A program made the position numbers and the translations under genes. The notes below the pieces were generated by a model. That model ran no database searches and had not been told where the DNA came from. It saw only the letters and a list, made by a program, of their open reading frames with translations. From an uncultured Selenomonadales bacterium (lineage in GTDB: Bacteria > Bacillota > Negativicutes > Acidaminococcales > Acidaminococcaceae), in the NCBI GenBank assembly GCA_900315345.1, contig OMYP01000009.1, positions 1 through 64,000 of the forward strand: a stretch of DNA of 64,000 nucleotides. Reading direction: 5' to 3'. Shown piece by piece: positions 9,164 to 17,998 of the stretch (positions are counted from its first letter, which is position 1; each line of letters begins with the position of its first letter).

Positions 9164-9934
9164 TCAGTCCTGTCTGCGGATCTCATCCAGCAGGAATTCA
9201 TTCTTTACTTTAATGTAAGTGCCCTTCATGCCCAGGGATTTGGTTTCGATCAGGTTGGCGCTCTCAAATTTACGCATGGCGTTGACGATCACCGAACGGG
9301 TGATGCCTACCCGGTCCGCAACCTTGGATGCAACCAGGATGCCTTCCGTTCCTTTCAATTCTGCCAGAATGTTGACAATGGCTTCCCATTCTGAGAAAGA
9401 AAGGGTAGAAAAAGCAATCTGTACCATGGCTTTCTTCCGGGCGTTTTCCTGAATGACCACTTCTCTCTCCCGCAGGATCTCCACCCCGATGACCGCAGCC
9501 GCATATTCCGCCAGCAGCAGGTCGTCATCGTTGAAGTCCCTGTCATACCGGGCCAGGATCAGTGTGGCGATCCGTTCCCCGTTTCCGTTGACCGGTACGA
9601 TGGTCGTCCGCTTCTCACCAAACATGCACTTTTTCGTATCAATAAATGAACACATCTGGTTCTTGTGGCTGATATTCGGAACCGTTTCCACGGCCTCGGC
9701 CACAAAATCCATATAAGGCTCAGGGAATTGCTGTTCTGCCAGCACCATGTCCCGCATAACTTCACATTCAAATTCATCCAGCAGCCCATAGCCCAATACG
9801 GCCCCATTCACATCAATTACATACACATTGCTGCTGATCAGGCTTTTCAACAGCAATGCCACCTCTTTGAATTTTACGCGTTCTCCGTTCTGCATCAGCT
9901 TATTCAGCTTTCGGGCCTTATCCAGTAACTTCAT
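9164..9934 (-). CDS. codY: GTP- and branched-chain amino acid-sensing repressor CodY
   Basis: Global nutritional regulator that binds GTP and Ile/Leu/Val and represses starvation genes. 256 aa, close to the 259 aa of Bacillus CodY. It has an N-terminal GAF-type effector domain (about 1-150) and a C-terminal winged helix with the near-invariant run ASKVADRVGITRSVIVNA followed by SLGMKGTYIKV. ATG 9934 is chosen: GGAGG lies seven bases upstream and the protein then begins MKLLDKARKLN, like known CodY. It lies downstream of xerC, as in Bacillus (codV...codY), but hslVU is absent between them. A good CodY-box match lies upstream of xerC. Confidence 0.95.
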   Translation of the reverse strand: MKLLDKARKLNKLMQNGERVKFKEVALLLKSLISSNVYVIDVNGAVLGYGLLDEFECEVMRDMVLAEQQFPEPYMDFVAEAVETVPNISHKNQMCSFIDTKKCMFGEKRTTIVPVNGNGERIATLILARYDRDFNDDDLLLAEYAAAVIGVEILREREVVIQENARKKAMVQIAFSTLSFSEWEAIVNILAELKGTEGILVASKVADRVGITRSVIVNAMRKFESANLIETKSLGMKGTYIKVKNEFLLDEIRRQD

Positions 9935-9962
9935 GTACGCACCTCCATATGACATGTAGTTT

Positions 9963-10033
9963 AGCGGAATTGCCGATTAATTTTTCCGCGCGCCTGTCGG
10001 CGATCCCGCAAGCCCCTTTAATCAGCGTTCCTC
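9963..10033. repeat. Dispersed palindromic intergenic repeat, copy 2
   Basis: Arms GGAATTGCCGATTAATTTTT and CCTTTAATCAGCGTTCC face each other in the codY-xerC gap. Same family as copies at 7684, 12721, 32621, 47373 and 63584. Confidence 0.6.
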
Positions 10034-10044
10034 GATATTTTCTG

Positions 10045-10962
10045 TTACGCTCTGGGAAAATTCTTCTGATAAACTTTATTGATACGCTCATTTGTAATAT
10101 GCGTATAAATCTGTGTAGTGGACAGGCTGGCGTGTCCCAGCAGTTCCTGTACTGCCCGCAGATCCGCTCCATGCTCCAGCAGATGGGTGGCAAAGGTATG
10201 GCGGATCGTATGGGGGCTCACATTTTTCTGCAGGGCCAGAGCACTGACATATTTATCCAAAATACGGCGGACGCTGCGGTCTGTCAGGGCTCCGCCCCGA
10301 TTGTTGATAAATACATGCTGGTGTTCCTCCACATGATATTTATCCATCAGAGGCGCCCGGCTTTTTGCAAAATACCTTACCAGCGCATCCCGGCAGGTAT
10401 GCCCGATAGGAACGATGCGGTCCTTGTTGCCCTTACCATGGAGCAGTACAAACAATCCGCTTAAGTCCACATTCCCCAGTTCCAGTCCGGCCAGTTCCGA
10501 AACACGGCAGCCTGTAGCATACAGCATTTCCAGCACTGCCTGATCGCGAAGTCCCAAAGGCGAGGTATCCGGCAGATCCAAAATCGAATCGATTTCCGTT
10601 TCTTCCAGAAATACCGGCAGCCTTTTATCCAGCTTGGGTGTACGGACTTTGGTAAAAGGATTCTGTCCTATATATTCTTCCCGCAGCAAAAACTTATAAA
10701 AAGACCGTAAGGAAGATATCCGTCTGGCAATGGTCCGTCTTGCATAGTTTTCATGATTCAGCCAGGCGAGATACGAACGGATATGGATGACCTGTACCTG
10801 GTCCCAGGAAAATGCCTCTCCCGCTTTTCCGGCCATAAACTTCTCAAAATCAGCAATGTCCCTTGCGTAATTCTCCCCGGTGAGCCTTGAGCCGTTTTTT
10901 TCAACCATCAGGTAATTTTTAAATTTTTCAACCCAATCCCGGCGCAGCTTTTCTTGCGGCAA
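10045..10962 (-). CDS. xerC: Tyrosine recombinase XerC (CodV-like)
   Basis: Site-specific recombinase that with a partner resolves chromosome dimers at dif. 305 aa from TTG 10962; a GTG at 10971 would give 308. The N-terminal SAM-like DNA-binding domain (about 10-95) is followed by the catalytic domain with Arg in ATGCRVSELAGL, the H-x-x-R block HTIRHTFATHLLEHG, and the nucleophile Tyr in STTQIYTHI. All catalytic residues are present. GGGGAG upstream fits the TTG start better than the GTG. It is probably the first gene of a xerC-codY transcript. Confidence 0.93.
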   Translation of the reverse strand: MPQEKLRRDWVEKFKNYLMVEKNGSRLTGENYARDIADFEKFMAGKAGEAFSWDQVQVIHIRSYLAWLNHENYARRTIARRISSLRSFYKFLLREEYIGQNPFTKVRTPKLDKRLPVFLEETEIDSILDLPDTSPLGLRDQAVLEMLYATGCRVSELAGLELGNVDLSGLFVLLHGKGNKDRIVPIGHTCRDALVRYFAKSRAPLMDKYHVEEHQHVFINNRGGALTDRSVRRILDKYVSALALQKNVSPHTIRHTFATHLLEHGADLRAVQELLGHASLSTTQIYTHITNERINKVYQKNFPRA

Positions 10963-11051
10963 AGAGGTCACTCCCCATCAGTCTTCATAACTTCTCTGCG
11001 ACCAGCTTTTGATAATAATACAAATACAAGGCAAATAAAGCCTTTGCTCGT

Positions 11052-11079
11052 ATTATATCTATAAAGTTTAGTCATACAA
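11052..11079 (-). promoter_or_regulatory. Candidate xerC-codY promoter
   Basis: On minus, TTGTAT is followed after 16 bases by a perfect TATAAT (11052-11057), about 90 bases before xerC. The CodY-box match at 11132-11146 lies upstream of it. Confidence 0.5.
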
Positions 11080-11131
11080 TGATATCATATAATTAGAAAA
11101 TAGGCAAATTTTATTTTCCACATGAGCGTAG

Positions 11132-11146
11132 AATTTTCAGAAATTT
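11132..11146. promoter_or_regulatory. CodY-box match upstream of xerC-codY
   Basis: AATTTTCAGAAATTT matches the CodY consensus AATTTTCWGAAAATT at 14 of 15 positions. It lies in the trmFO-xerC gap and suggests CodY feeds back on its own operon. The consensus is established in Firmicutes; its use here is inference. Confidence 0.55.
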
Positions 11147-11257
11147 CAAAATCAGATTCGGAAAACAATTCTGTAAATGTATTAATTTGAATACACCATA
11201 TGATTATTTTTGCAGAATTAAAAAATATATATCCGTTCCATTAAACGGTCAAAACGA

Positions 11258-12595
11258 TCACACTTCCCCGCATCGGGATGTTACTGTTTCAAAAGCTTCC
11301 AAAGCACGGTTCGCCAGCATTTCATTGCGGAACCGGCGCTTGCGCACCCGTTTTTCCAGTGGCGGCATGATGCCATAGTTTACATTCATGGGCTGGAAAT
11401 CCGTCACCGCAGGGTTGCTGATGTAATGGGCCAGGGCTCCCATGGCGGTTATATCGGGAAACTCTACAGCAGGCAGTCCTTTTTGGGCGCAAACTGCCTG
11501 GATGCCTGCCATCAGGCCGGAAGCAGCTGATTCCACGTAACCTTCCACCCCGGTCATCTGCCCGGCAAAAAAGAATCTGGGATTCGTGCGCAGCCGAAAA
11601 TCCGCGTTCAGCAGCTGCGGTGAATTCATGTAGGTATTCTTGTGCATGACGCCGTAACGTACAAACTCTGCATTTTCCAGTCCCGGGATCATGCGGAATA
11701 CCCTTTTCTGCTCCGGCCATTTCAGATGGGTCTGGAATCCTACCAGATTATAGAGGGTTCCCGCTGCGTTGTCCTGCCGCAGCTGCACCACCGCATAGGC
11801 CTCTTTACCGTTGCGGGGATCCCGGAGGCCGATGGGCTTCAGGGGGCCGAAGCGCATGGTATCCTCTCCCCGGTAAGCCATTTCCTCTATGGGCATGCAG
11901 CCTTCGAACACATTATGCTCGAAGTCCTTTACCTCGGCAGTTTCCGCTGCTTTCAATGCTTCATAAAACGCAATGTATTCTTCTTTCGTGTAGAAGGGAC
12001 AGTTCAGGTAGGCCGCTTCCCCCTTGTCATAACGGGAAGCCCGATAGATCACATCATAATTCAGGGAGTCCCCTTCCACGATAGGCGCCGCCGCATCAAA
12101 AAAGTGCAGGTAATCTGCCCGTATGATACCCTGTATGGCTTCACTGAGCGCCGGCGAAGTCAAAGGACCGCTGGCAAAAATCACCAGGCCTTCCAACCCC
12201 TCCGGATCCGTCACTTCTTCTTCAACAACTGTTACCAGGGGATGCTGCCGGATAAATTCAGTTACCCCACGGGCAAAACCTTCTCTGTCAACTGCCAGGG
12301 CACCGCCGGCAGGAACCTGGTTTGCATCCGCCATTTTCATGATGAGGGAATCCAGGCGCCTCATTTCTTCTTTCAGAAGGCCCACTGCGTTTTCCACATT
12401 GGCCGCCCGGAAGGAATTGCTGCAGACCAGTTCTGCAAAATATTCTGTTTTATGGGCCGGGCTGGATTTGCCGGGACGCATTTCATGAAGGATCACGGGA
12501 ATGCCCCGGCGTATGATCTGCCACGCCGCCTCACTGCCCGCAAGCCCTGCCCCGATAATATGGATGGGCCGGTTTGCTTCTGTCATTTCTGTCAT
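11258..12595 (-). CDS. trmFO: Folate/FAD-dependent tRNA (uracil-54-C5)-methyltransferase TrmFO
   Basis: Makes ribothymidine at position 54 of tRNA using methylene-tetrahydrofolate and FAD. 445 aa, usual length. An FAD-binding Rossmann motif lies at the N-terminus ([15 protein letters not shown], about residues 12-26). Typical GidA-related blocks follow ([39 protein letters not shown]). ATG 12595 has AGGAG seven bases upstream. It sits between topA and xerC, the standard dprA-topA-trmFO-xerC order in Firmicutes. The leader contains two competing hairpins that involve its Shine-Dalgarno. Confidence 0.96.
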   Translation of the reverse strand: MTEMTEANRPIHIIGAGLAGSEAAWQIIRRGIPVILHEMRPGKSSPAHKTEYFAELVCSNSFRAANVENAVGLLKEEMRRLDSLIMKMADANQVPAGGALAVDREGFARGVTEFIRQHPLVTVVEEEVTDPEGLEGLVIFASGPLTSPALSEAIQGIIRADYLHFFDAAAPIVEGDSLNYDVIYRASRYDKGEAAYLNCPFYTKEEYIAFYEALKAAETAEVKDFEHNVFEGCMPIEEMAYRGEDTMRFGPLKPIGLRDPRNGKEAYAVVQLRQDNAAGTLYNLVGFQTHLKWPEQKRVFRMIPGLENAEFVRYGVMHKNTYMNSPQLLNADFRLRTNPRFFFAGQMTGVEGYVESAASGLMAGIQAVCAQKGLPAVEFPDITAMGALAHYISNPAVTDFQPMNVNYGIMPPLEKRVRKRRFRNEMLANRALEAFETVTSRCGEV

Positions 12596-12602
12596 TTTCC
12601 TG

Positions 12603-12637
12603 CTCCTGTAAAAACAGGAGGAACCTTCGTCCTCCTG
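12603..12637 (-). promoter_or_regulatory. Terminator-like hairpin overlapping an SD-sequestering hairpin before trmFO
   Basis: On minus, an 8-bp stem (CAGGAGGA/TCCTCCTG) runs into TTTTT, as in a terminator between topA and trmFO. Its 3' arm (12615-12620) can instead pair with the trmFO Shine-Dalgarno region (CTCCTG with CAGGAG, 12603-12608). The two folds are mutually exclusive. Confidence 0.5.
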
Positions 12638-12720
12638 TCGTCATTTCTGTTTATACCGCTGCTTGATTTAATTATATCGTAACGATTATGTAATTCTATT
12701 TTGTAATTCTTTTTCGTATT

Positions 12721-12777
12721 ATGGAACTGCCGATTAATTCGTCTGCCCGCTTACTCTTCTGTATAAGCGTTTCCTCA
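12721..12777. repeat. Dispersed palindromic intergenic repeat, copy 3
   Basis: GGAACTGCCGATTAATTCGT at one end and GTTTCCTCA at the other. On minus it begins at the topA stop codon (TGA followed by GGAAACGC). It shares AAGCGGGCAGACGAA with copy 5 (47373). Confidence 0.6.
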
Positions 12778-15009
12778 TTTTTTAGCGGCTGCTTTTCGCG
12801 TTCTCTTTCCGGTCGCCGTTTTTTTCTTTGTTGCTTTCTTTTTCGCTGCAGACTTTTTAACCTGGCCGGTTCCGCTGTTTTCACCTTCCCCTTCCAGCAG
12901 GGAAGCCGTGGTTACTTTCTTTTTACGTCCTGCACGTTTAGGCGCCGCGTTTTCGCATTCCGGATCGGAGCAGAAATACTTTACCTTTCCATTCCCCTCT
13001 TTTCGTTCCAGCAACTGTTTGCCGCAAACCGGACAGGGCTGCGTTGTCGGTTTATCCCAGGATACAAATTCGCAGACCGGATAATTTTCACAGCCGTAGA
13101 ATACGCGGCCCGTCCTGGTACGGCGCTCGGTCACCTCGCCCCCGCAGTTGGGACAGGGTACCCCGATCTTCACCAGAAGCGGCTTGGTATTATGGCACTG
13201 GGGGAACCCGGAGCATGCCTGGAATTTACCAAAGCGCCCCTCACGGATCACCATGTCTTTTCCGCACAGTTCGCATTTTTCACCGCTCAGTTCCAGCGGT
13301 GGGGGATCCTTGGGAATCACCTTGTCCGCTTCTTCCAGCAGTTCCTCAAAAGGACCGTAGAAGTCGGAAAGGATCTTTTTCATATCTGCCTGATGAGCCG
13401 CAATGGCGTCCAGCTCATTTTCCATCCGGGCAGAATAGGGAATATTGATGATATCGCCAAAATGACCGGTCAGCATATCCGCCACTTTGACGCCCAACTC
13501 CGTAGCCATCAGCTTCTTCCCTTCCCGGGCCACATAGCCCCGGGTCTGGATGGTCTGGATGATGGGCGAATAGGTGGAAGGACGTCCGATCCCTTCTTCT
13601 TCCATCTTCTTCACCAGGGACGCTTCTGTGTAATGGGCAGGCGGTTCCGTAAAGTGCTGCTCACCGGGCAGTACTTTATGCAGCACAAGCTCCGTACCGG
13701 ATTTAATAAAAGGTACTTCGACCTGTTTTTCCGCATTCAGTTCCTTTTTATCCGCCAGGCGCAAATGACCGTCAAAGGTCATGACGGATCCTACCGCCTT
13801 CAGTTCATAATCGCCCGCGCCGATGGTGAGGGTGGTCTGTTCGTATTGGGCCGGCGTCATCTGGCAGGCCATGGTACGGTCCCAGATCAGCTTATACAAA
13901 AGGTACTGTTCCTTTGTCAGATACGGCTCCATCTCTGACGGGGTCCGGGCGACAGAGGTGGGACGGATGGCCTCGTGGGCATCCTGGGCATTATTTTTGT
14001 TGCTGAAGGTGTTGGGTTTTTCCGGACAGTATTCCGGTCCGAAAAGCTGGGTCACGAATTCCCGGATGGAATCAGTGGCCTCGGCAGCCAGACGGGTGGA
14101 ATCGGTTCTCATGTAGGTAATGAGACCTGCCGAACTTTTGCCCACATTCACCCCTTCATACAGCTGCTGGGCTACCATCATGGTGCGACGGGTCGTAAAG
14201 TTCAGTTTATGGGATGCTTCCTGCTGCAGGGTACTGGTTGTAAAGGGAGGCAGCGCACGGCGGGAAACGTTTTTGCGGAAGGCCGCTTCCACTTTATAAG
14301 CAGCCTGTTTCAGGTCGGCTTCCACAGCCAGGGCATCCTGGGCGTTATGCAGTTCCAGCTTCGTCCCGGCTTTTTTCATAACCTCGGCCGTAAAGATCGG
14401 TGCCTTGGCATCTTCCCGCAGTTTTGCCCTGATGGTCCAGAATTCTTCCGGTACAAATTCGGCAATAGCCTTATCCCTGTCGGCAATGATCTTTACCGCT
14501 ACCGACTGTACACGGCCGGCGCTCAGGCCCTTGCGGACCTTCCGCCACAGCAGCGGGCTCAGCTTGTAGCCTACCAGACGGTCGATGATGCGGCGGGTCT
14601 GCTGGGCGTCTACCATAGCCCTGTCAATGGTGCGGGGATGCTTTAAGGCTTCTTTCACCGCATTGGATGTGATTTCATGAAATTCGATCCGGCAGGGATC
14701 CGTTTCATCCAGTCCCAGGATATGGGCCAGATGCCAGCTGATGGCTTCCCCTTCCCGGTCAGGGTCAGTTGCCAGATAGACTTTATCGGCCTTGGCCGCT
14801 TCCGCCTTCAGGGAACGGATCAGATCTCCCTTGCCGCGAATATTTATGTATTTAGGTTCAAACCCGTTCTCCACATCGACACCCAGGGTGCTCTTGGGCA
14901 GATCCCGGAGATGTCCCATGGACGCGGTCACCGCATAGTTTTTTCCCAGAAATTTAGTAATGGTTTTTGATTTGGTCGGTGATTCGACGATAATCAGATT
15001 CTTTTTCAT
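12775..15009 (-). CDS. topA: DNA topoisomerase I
   Basis: Type IA topoisomerase that relaxes negative supercoils. 744 aa. The TOPRIM domain starts at once (NLIIVESPTKSKTI). The active-site region contains TYMRTDSTRL. The C-terminus carries three four-cysteine zinc ribbons (C-x2-C...C-x4/5-C; about residues 570-690) and a Lys/Ala-rich tail of about 45 residues. ATG 15009 is chosen because TTTGGAGGAAGT precedes it and the protein begins MKKNLIIVESP; a longer frame upstream has no ribosome site. It lies downstream of dprA and upstream of trmFO. The stop codon borders a dispersed repeat. Confidence 0.96.
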   Translation of the reverse strand: MKKNLIIVESPTKSKTITKFLGKNYAVTASMGHLRDLPKSTLGVDVENGFEPKYINIRGKGDLIRSLKAEAAKADKVYLATDPDREGEAISWHLAHILGLDETDPCRIEFHEITSNAVKEALKHPRTIDRAMVDAQQTRRIIDRLVGYKLSPLLWRKVRKGLSAGRVQSVAVKIIADRDKAIAEFVPEEFWTIRAKLREDAKAPIFTAEVMKKAGTKLELHNAQDALAVEADLKQAAYKVEAAFRKNVSRRALPPFTTSTLQQEASHKLNFTTRRTMMVAQQLYEGVNVGKSSAGLITYMRTDSTRLAAEATDSIREFVTQLFGPEYCPEKPNTFSNKNNAQDAHEAIRPTSVARTPSEMEPYLTKEQYLLYKLIWDRTMACQMTPAQYEQTTLTIGAGDYELKAVGSVMTFDGHLRLADKKELNAEKQVEVPFIKSGTELVLHKVLPGEQHFTEPPAHYTEASLVKKMEEEGIGRPSTYSPIIQTIQTRGYVAREGKKLMATELGVKVADMLTGHFGDIINIPYSARMENELDAIAAHQADMKKILSDFYGPFEELLEEADKVIPKDPPPLELSGEKCELCGKDMVIREGRFGKFQACSGFPQCHNTKPLLVKIGVPCPNCGGEVTERRTRTGRVFYGCENYPVCEFVSWDKPTTQPCPVCGKQLLERKEGNGKVKYFCSDPECENAAPKRAGRKKKVTTASLLEGEGENSGTGQVKKSAAKKKATKKKTATGKRTRKAAAKK

Positions 15010-15108
15010 ACTTCCTCCAAAAAAGTTTATATCAGAATACCTTCTGTAATTTTCATCAGGGAGCAAATCGGTTTCCCCCTGCAGGGACAACGGTTGCACA
15101 AGCCGACT

Positions 15109-16215
15109 TCAGGTCTGCGTATACCGCTGGGCAGCGTCCACGCTTACAAAACCTTTCAACTGCAGCTCCAGCAGGATAACGCTCATGTCCGCCACCTTCC
15201 AGCCGGTTTCAGATACCAGCCGGTCCAGTGTCATGGGACCCTGGGTCAGAAGATCCAGCACCCTGCGCTGTTCATGAGAGCAGACTTTCAGCGGAGTTGA
15301 GTCTTCTATGCCCGTAAACAGATTGGAATGGGCGCTTCCCTGTAATTCAGGGAACAGCTCTTCCAGTATATCATCCGGCGAAGTTACCATCCGGGCGCCG
15401 TCCCTGATCAGCTTATGGGGACCTGCGCTCTTATCCGAAAAGATATTGCCGGGAACACAGAACAGCTCGCGGCCTTCATCCATGGCGAATTCCGCCGTGA
15501 TCAGCGCCCCGCTGCGGGATGCGGCTTCCACCAGAACAATGCCCTGGGATATTCCGTTGATGATCCGGTTCCGCATGGGAAAATGCCAGGCTTCCGGTTC
15601 CGTCCCGGGGGGATATTCAGAGACCAGCGCACCGTTTTCAGCGATTTCCCCAAAGAGTTTATGATTCGTGGGCGGATATACGATATCCACACCGCATCCC
15701 AGCACGGCAAGGGTTTTCCCTCCGCCCTGCAGCGCCCCCTTATGGGATGCCGTATCGATACCTTTCGCGCCGCCGCTGACGATGACTACGCCTGCTTGGG
15801 CAAGCCGCCTGCCAAAGGTTTCTGCAACTTTCAGGCCGTAGGCGTCTGCCATGCGGGAGCCAACCATGCCGATACTGTACCGGCAGTCGGGCAGCGTACC
15901 CTTTACATACAGCACAGCCGGCGGACGCAGGATCCGTTTCAGCCGTTCCGGATACGCATCTGAAACAATGGGGATTACTGAAACCTGATGGCGCTCACAG
16001 GATTCCTTCAGCTGTTCCGGAATCAGTCTGTTTTTCTTTCTGCTTTCAACATAAGCAGCCACTTCTTTCGGGGTAACAATTCCCGTCGCCAGAAGTTCCG
16101 ACTCCGTTGCCCTGTATAACTCCTGCGCGCTGCCAAAGACTTTGCCCAGCGCCAACAATTGCGCCGTTCCAAATCCTTTGGCAGCTCCCAGCGCAGCCCA
16201 ATAAAAATTTTCCAT
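15109..16215 (-). CDS. dprA: DNA processing protein DprA
   Basis: Loads RecA on incoming single-stranded DNA during natural transformation. 368 aa. An N-terminal SAM/HhH-like region (about 1-70) is followed by the Rossmann-like DprA domain with GMVGSRMADAYG, IVSGGAKGIDTASHKGAL, VLGCGVDIVYPP and the FPMRNRIINGIS block. The C-terminus (about 305-368) is a small winged helix. The gene heads a dprA-topA-trmFO cluster. Whether the organism is competent cannot be told from this alone; the pilus-type ATPases and secretin at 49-54 kb would be compatible. Confidence 0.95.
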   Translation of the reverse strand: MENFYWAALGAAKGFGTAQLLALGKVFGSAQELYRATESELLATGIVTPKEVAAYVESRKKNRLIPEQLKESCERHQVSVIPIVSDAYPERLKRILRPPAVLYVKGTLPDCRYSIGMVGSRMADAYGLKVAETFGRRLAQAGVVIVSGGAKGIDTASHKGALQGGGKTLAVLGCGVDIVYPPTNHKLFGEIAENGALVSEYPPGTEPEAWHFPMRNRIINGISQGIVLVEAASRSGALITAEFAMDEGRELFCVPGNIFSDKSAGPHKLIRDGARMVTSPDDILEELFPELQGSAHSNLFTGIEDSTPLKVCSHEQRRVLDLLTQGPMTLDRLVSETGWKVADMSVILLELQLKGFVSVDAAQRYTQT

Positions 16216-16387
16216 AAATTCGCCTCTTTTCCGAAATTATTTGGGTGCCTGCAATTAACTCACTATTAAATTATAATTAGCATAAAAGCAATATACCTAT
16301 TTCGACCATCAGAAAAAGACAGTTGAAACAGTGTTAATAATATTCATAGCATACTGTACAGCATAAAGTCAATGGTTTTTTATTTTT

Positions 16388-17791
16388 CTACATTATATTA
16401 TGTAAATTTTTCGTGAACTCGGCGATTTTTTCAGCTGCATCCGGGTGACCGAATTCTTTTTTTCGACATTCCTGCAGCCGTATCCGTTCCGAAACAGAAA
16501 GCGCCTGTACCCGTTTCACAATTTCAGCAAGCTGCGCCGTATCTTCCGCGATCCTCACGCCATATTCTTTTTGGACGAACGCAACGTTAACCTTTTCCTG
16601 TCCCGGCAGCGGACTATACACTGCAACATCTGCGCCGCAGGCAAGGCATTCAGCCAGGGAAACACCGCCGCCCTTTGTGATGACAAGGTCGGCCCCCTGC
16701 ATCAGCTTTGGCATTTCATCCGTAAAACCGGTAACAGCCAGGGAAAAGTTTCCCTCACCCATGATCCGGGTCACTTTATCCATTTCTTTATCCTTTGATA
16801 CAAGCGACGCCATGTTTTCCAGTTTCCGGCGTAACGCGTCATTGTGTCCCGTTACGGCAATCACATGGAGCCCCTGCCCCCTTTTCCCTCCGGACACGGT
16901 TGCTCCGTTCCTGCCGTTGATGCTTTCACTATGGGCATTGCCAGCAGATTCTTCTTTACCGGCGTCTTTCGCCGTTTCACCCTCACAGGTGATACGTACA
17001 AGAACATTCAGAATTTTTTCCATGGGCATCATACCGCCGCCGCCGCCCACAAGCAGGCAGACAAAAGCCTCTTCTTCCCATCCGAATTCCTTTCGCAGAT
17101 CTCTGCGCAGGGCAACGGTATCCCTGTGCTCCGAAAAAATTTTGCGAACCGGGATTCCGCACGCGAAAACTTGCGGAACCTGCCCTAAATGCAGATCCCC
17201 GGAAGCCTTTTTATCCTGAAACGACGGCTCGGCCTTTGCTTCTGTTTCATTGTTTTTCAGAGAAGAACCCGGTAAAACCAGATCCGCTAATTTTTCATCC
17301 GCCAGGAAGTATGCGTCTACACCGTTGCACACCAGCCACCGGTGGACGGTAAAGTCCGTTACCACAACGCCCAGCCAGATATGGGAATTGTACTTTTCCT
17401 TATAGAGGGACATGATCCCCGTAGGCGTGGCATGGGTGCTAAACACAAGATCCGGTTTCACCTTTTCGATAAAAGATTTTCCAAGGCCCAGCAGCAAAGA
17501 ATTTATAAAATTACGCATCCGCAAGGAACCGCTGTTCTGATTCCCCCACCGATAAGACATGGCGTACAGTCCGGGACAGAATTTTAAAACCGTTTCATAA
17601 CTCCGCAAAAAAAGCCGGCCCAGCACTGCAGGGAAAAAGCTGAACACATTCCCCTGGACCACTTCCGTGTTTTCAAGACGCGACAAGGCCTCCTCCAGGG
17701 CTTGGGCCGCCATACGGTGACCGCTGCCGATGGGGGCGGAGAGGATCAGTATCTTCAGTTTTTTTGTACCCGGTTTTCCAGCGGAATTCAT
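16388..17791 (-). CDS. MGDG synthase-like GT28 glycosyltransferase
   Basis: 467 aa, related to processive diacylglycerol glucosyltransferases and MurG-fold enzymes. The N-terminal block LILSAPIGSGHRMAAQALEE is the hallmark of the MGDG-synthase N-domain. The C-terminal domain shows MLVGGGGGM-like glycines and ITKGGGVSLAECLACG, the usual donor-binding site, near residue 390. A hydrophilic insertion (about 290-330) separates strands of the C-domain. The product is probably a glycolipid; the acceptor is unknown. ATG 17791 is preferred over an upstream TTG whose extra N-terminus would be unusual, although the ribosome site is weak. It lies upstream of dprA with a 172-base gap. Confidence 0.8.
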   Translation of the reverse strand: MNSAGKPGTKKLKILILSAPIGSGHRMAAQALEEALSRLENTEVVQGNVFSFFPAVLGRLFLRSYETVLKFCPGLYAMSYRWGNQNSGSLRMRNFINSLLLGLGKSFIEKVKPDLVFSTHATPTGIMSLYKEKYNSHIWLGVVVTDFTVHRWLVCNGVDAYFLADEKLADLVLPGSSLKNNETEAKAEPSFQDKKASGDLHLGQVPQVFACGIPVRKIFSEHRDTVALRRDLRKEFGWEEEAFVCLLVGGGGGMMPMEKILNVLVRITCEGETAKDAGKEESAGNAHSESINGRNGATVSGGKRGQGLHVIAVTGHNDALRRKLENMASLVSKDKEMDKVTRIMGEGNFSLAVTGFTDEMPKLMQGADLVITKGGGVSLAECLACGADVAVYSPLPGQEKVNVAFVQKEYGVRIAEDTAQLAEIVKRVQALSVSERIRLQECRKKEFGHPDAAEKIAEFTKNLHNIM

Positions 17792-17867
17792 TGCCGTTTC
17801 ACCAACACATGCTATAATAATTATGAACAAACCTGCGATGCACAAAACGATTCTTCAAAAAAATTCT

Positions 17868-17893
17868 GTAATGTATTTTTAACTATACATTAC
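17868..17893. promoter_or_regulatory. Inverted repeat upstream of hydF
   Basis: A perfect 9-bp inverted repeat, GTAATGTAT and ATACATTAC, with an 8-bp spacer, lies between the divergent glycosyltransferase and hydF. It has no U-run, so it is more like an operator than a terminator. The binding protein is unknown. Confidence 0.4.
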
Positions 17894-17998
17894 CTTTTGG
17901 AATTATGCAAGAAGTCAAAAGCAGATAGTTAAACTGACATAGCAGCTTCGTCAACAAGCATTAGTTGCCAGAATTACAAAAACCGAAAGGATAAGACA

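Noticed and set aside
12721..13938. 405-residue open frame on plus opposite topA
   Set aside because: Antisense to a clear topoisomerase gene; no ribosome site or recognisable domain; low-quality composition.
16205..16219. CodY-box-like sequence at the dprA start
   Set aside because: Only 12 of 15 positions match and it overlaps coding sequence; below what I would accept.
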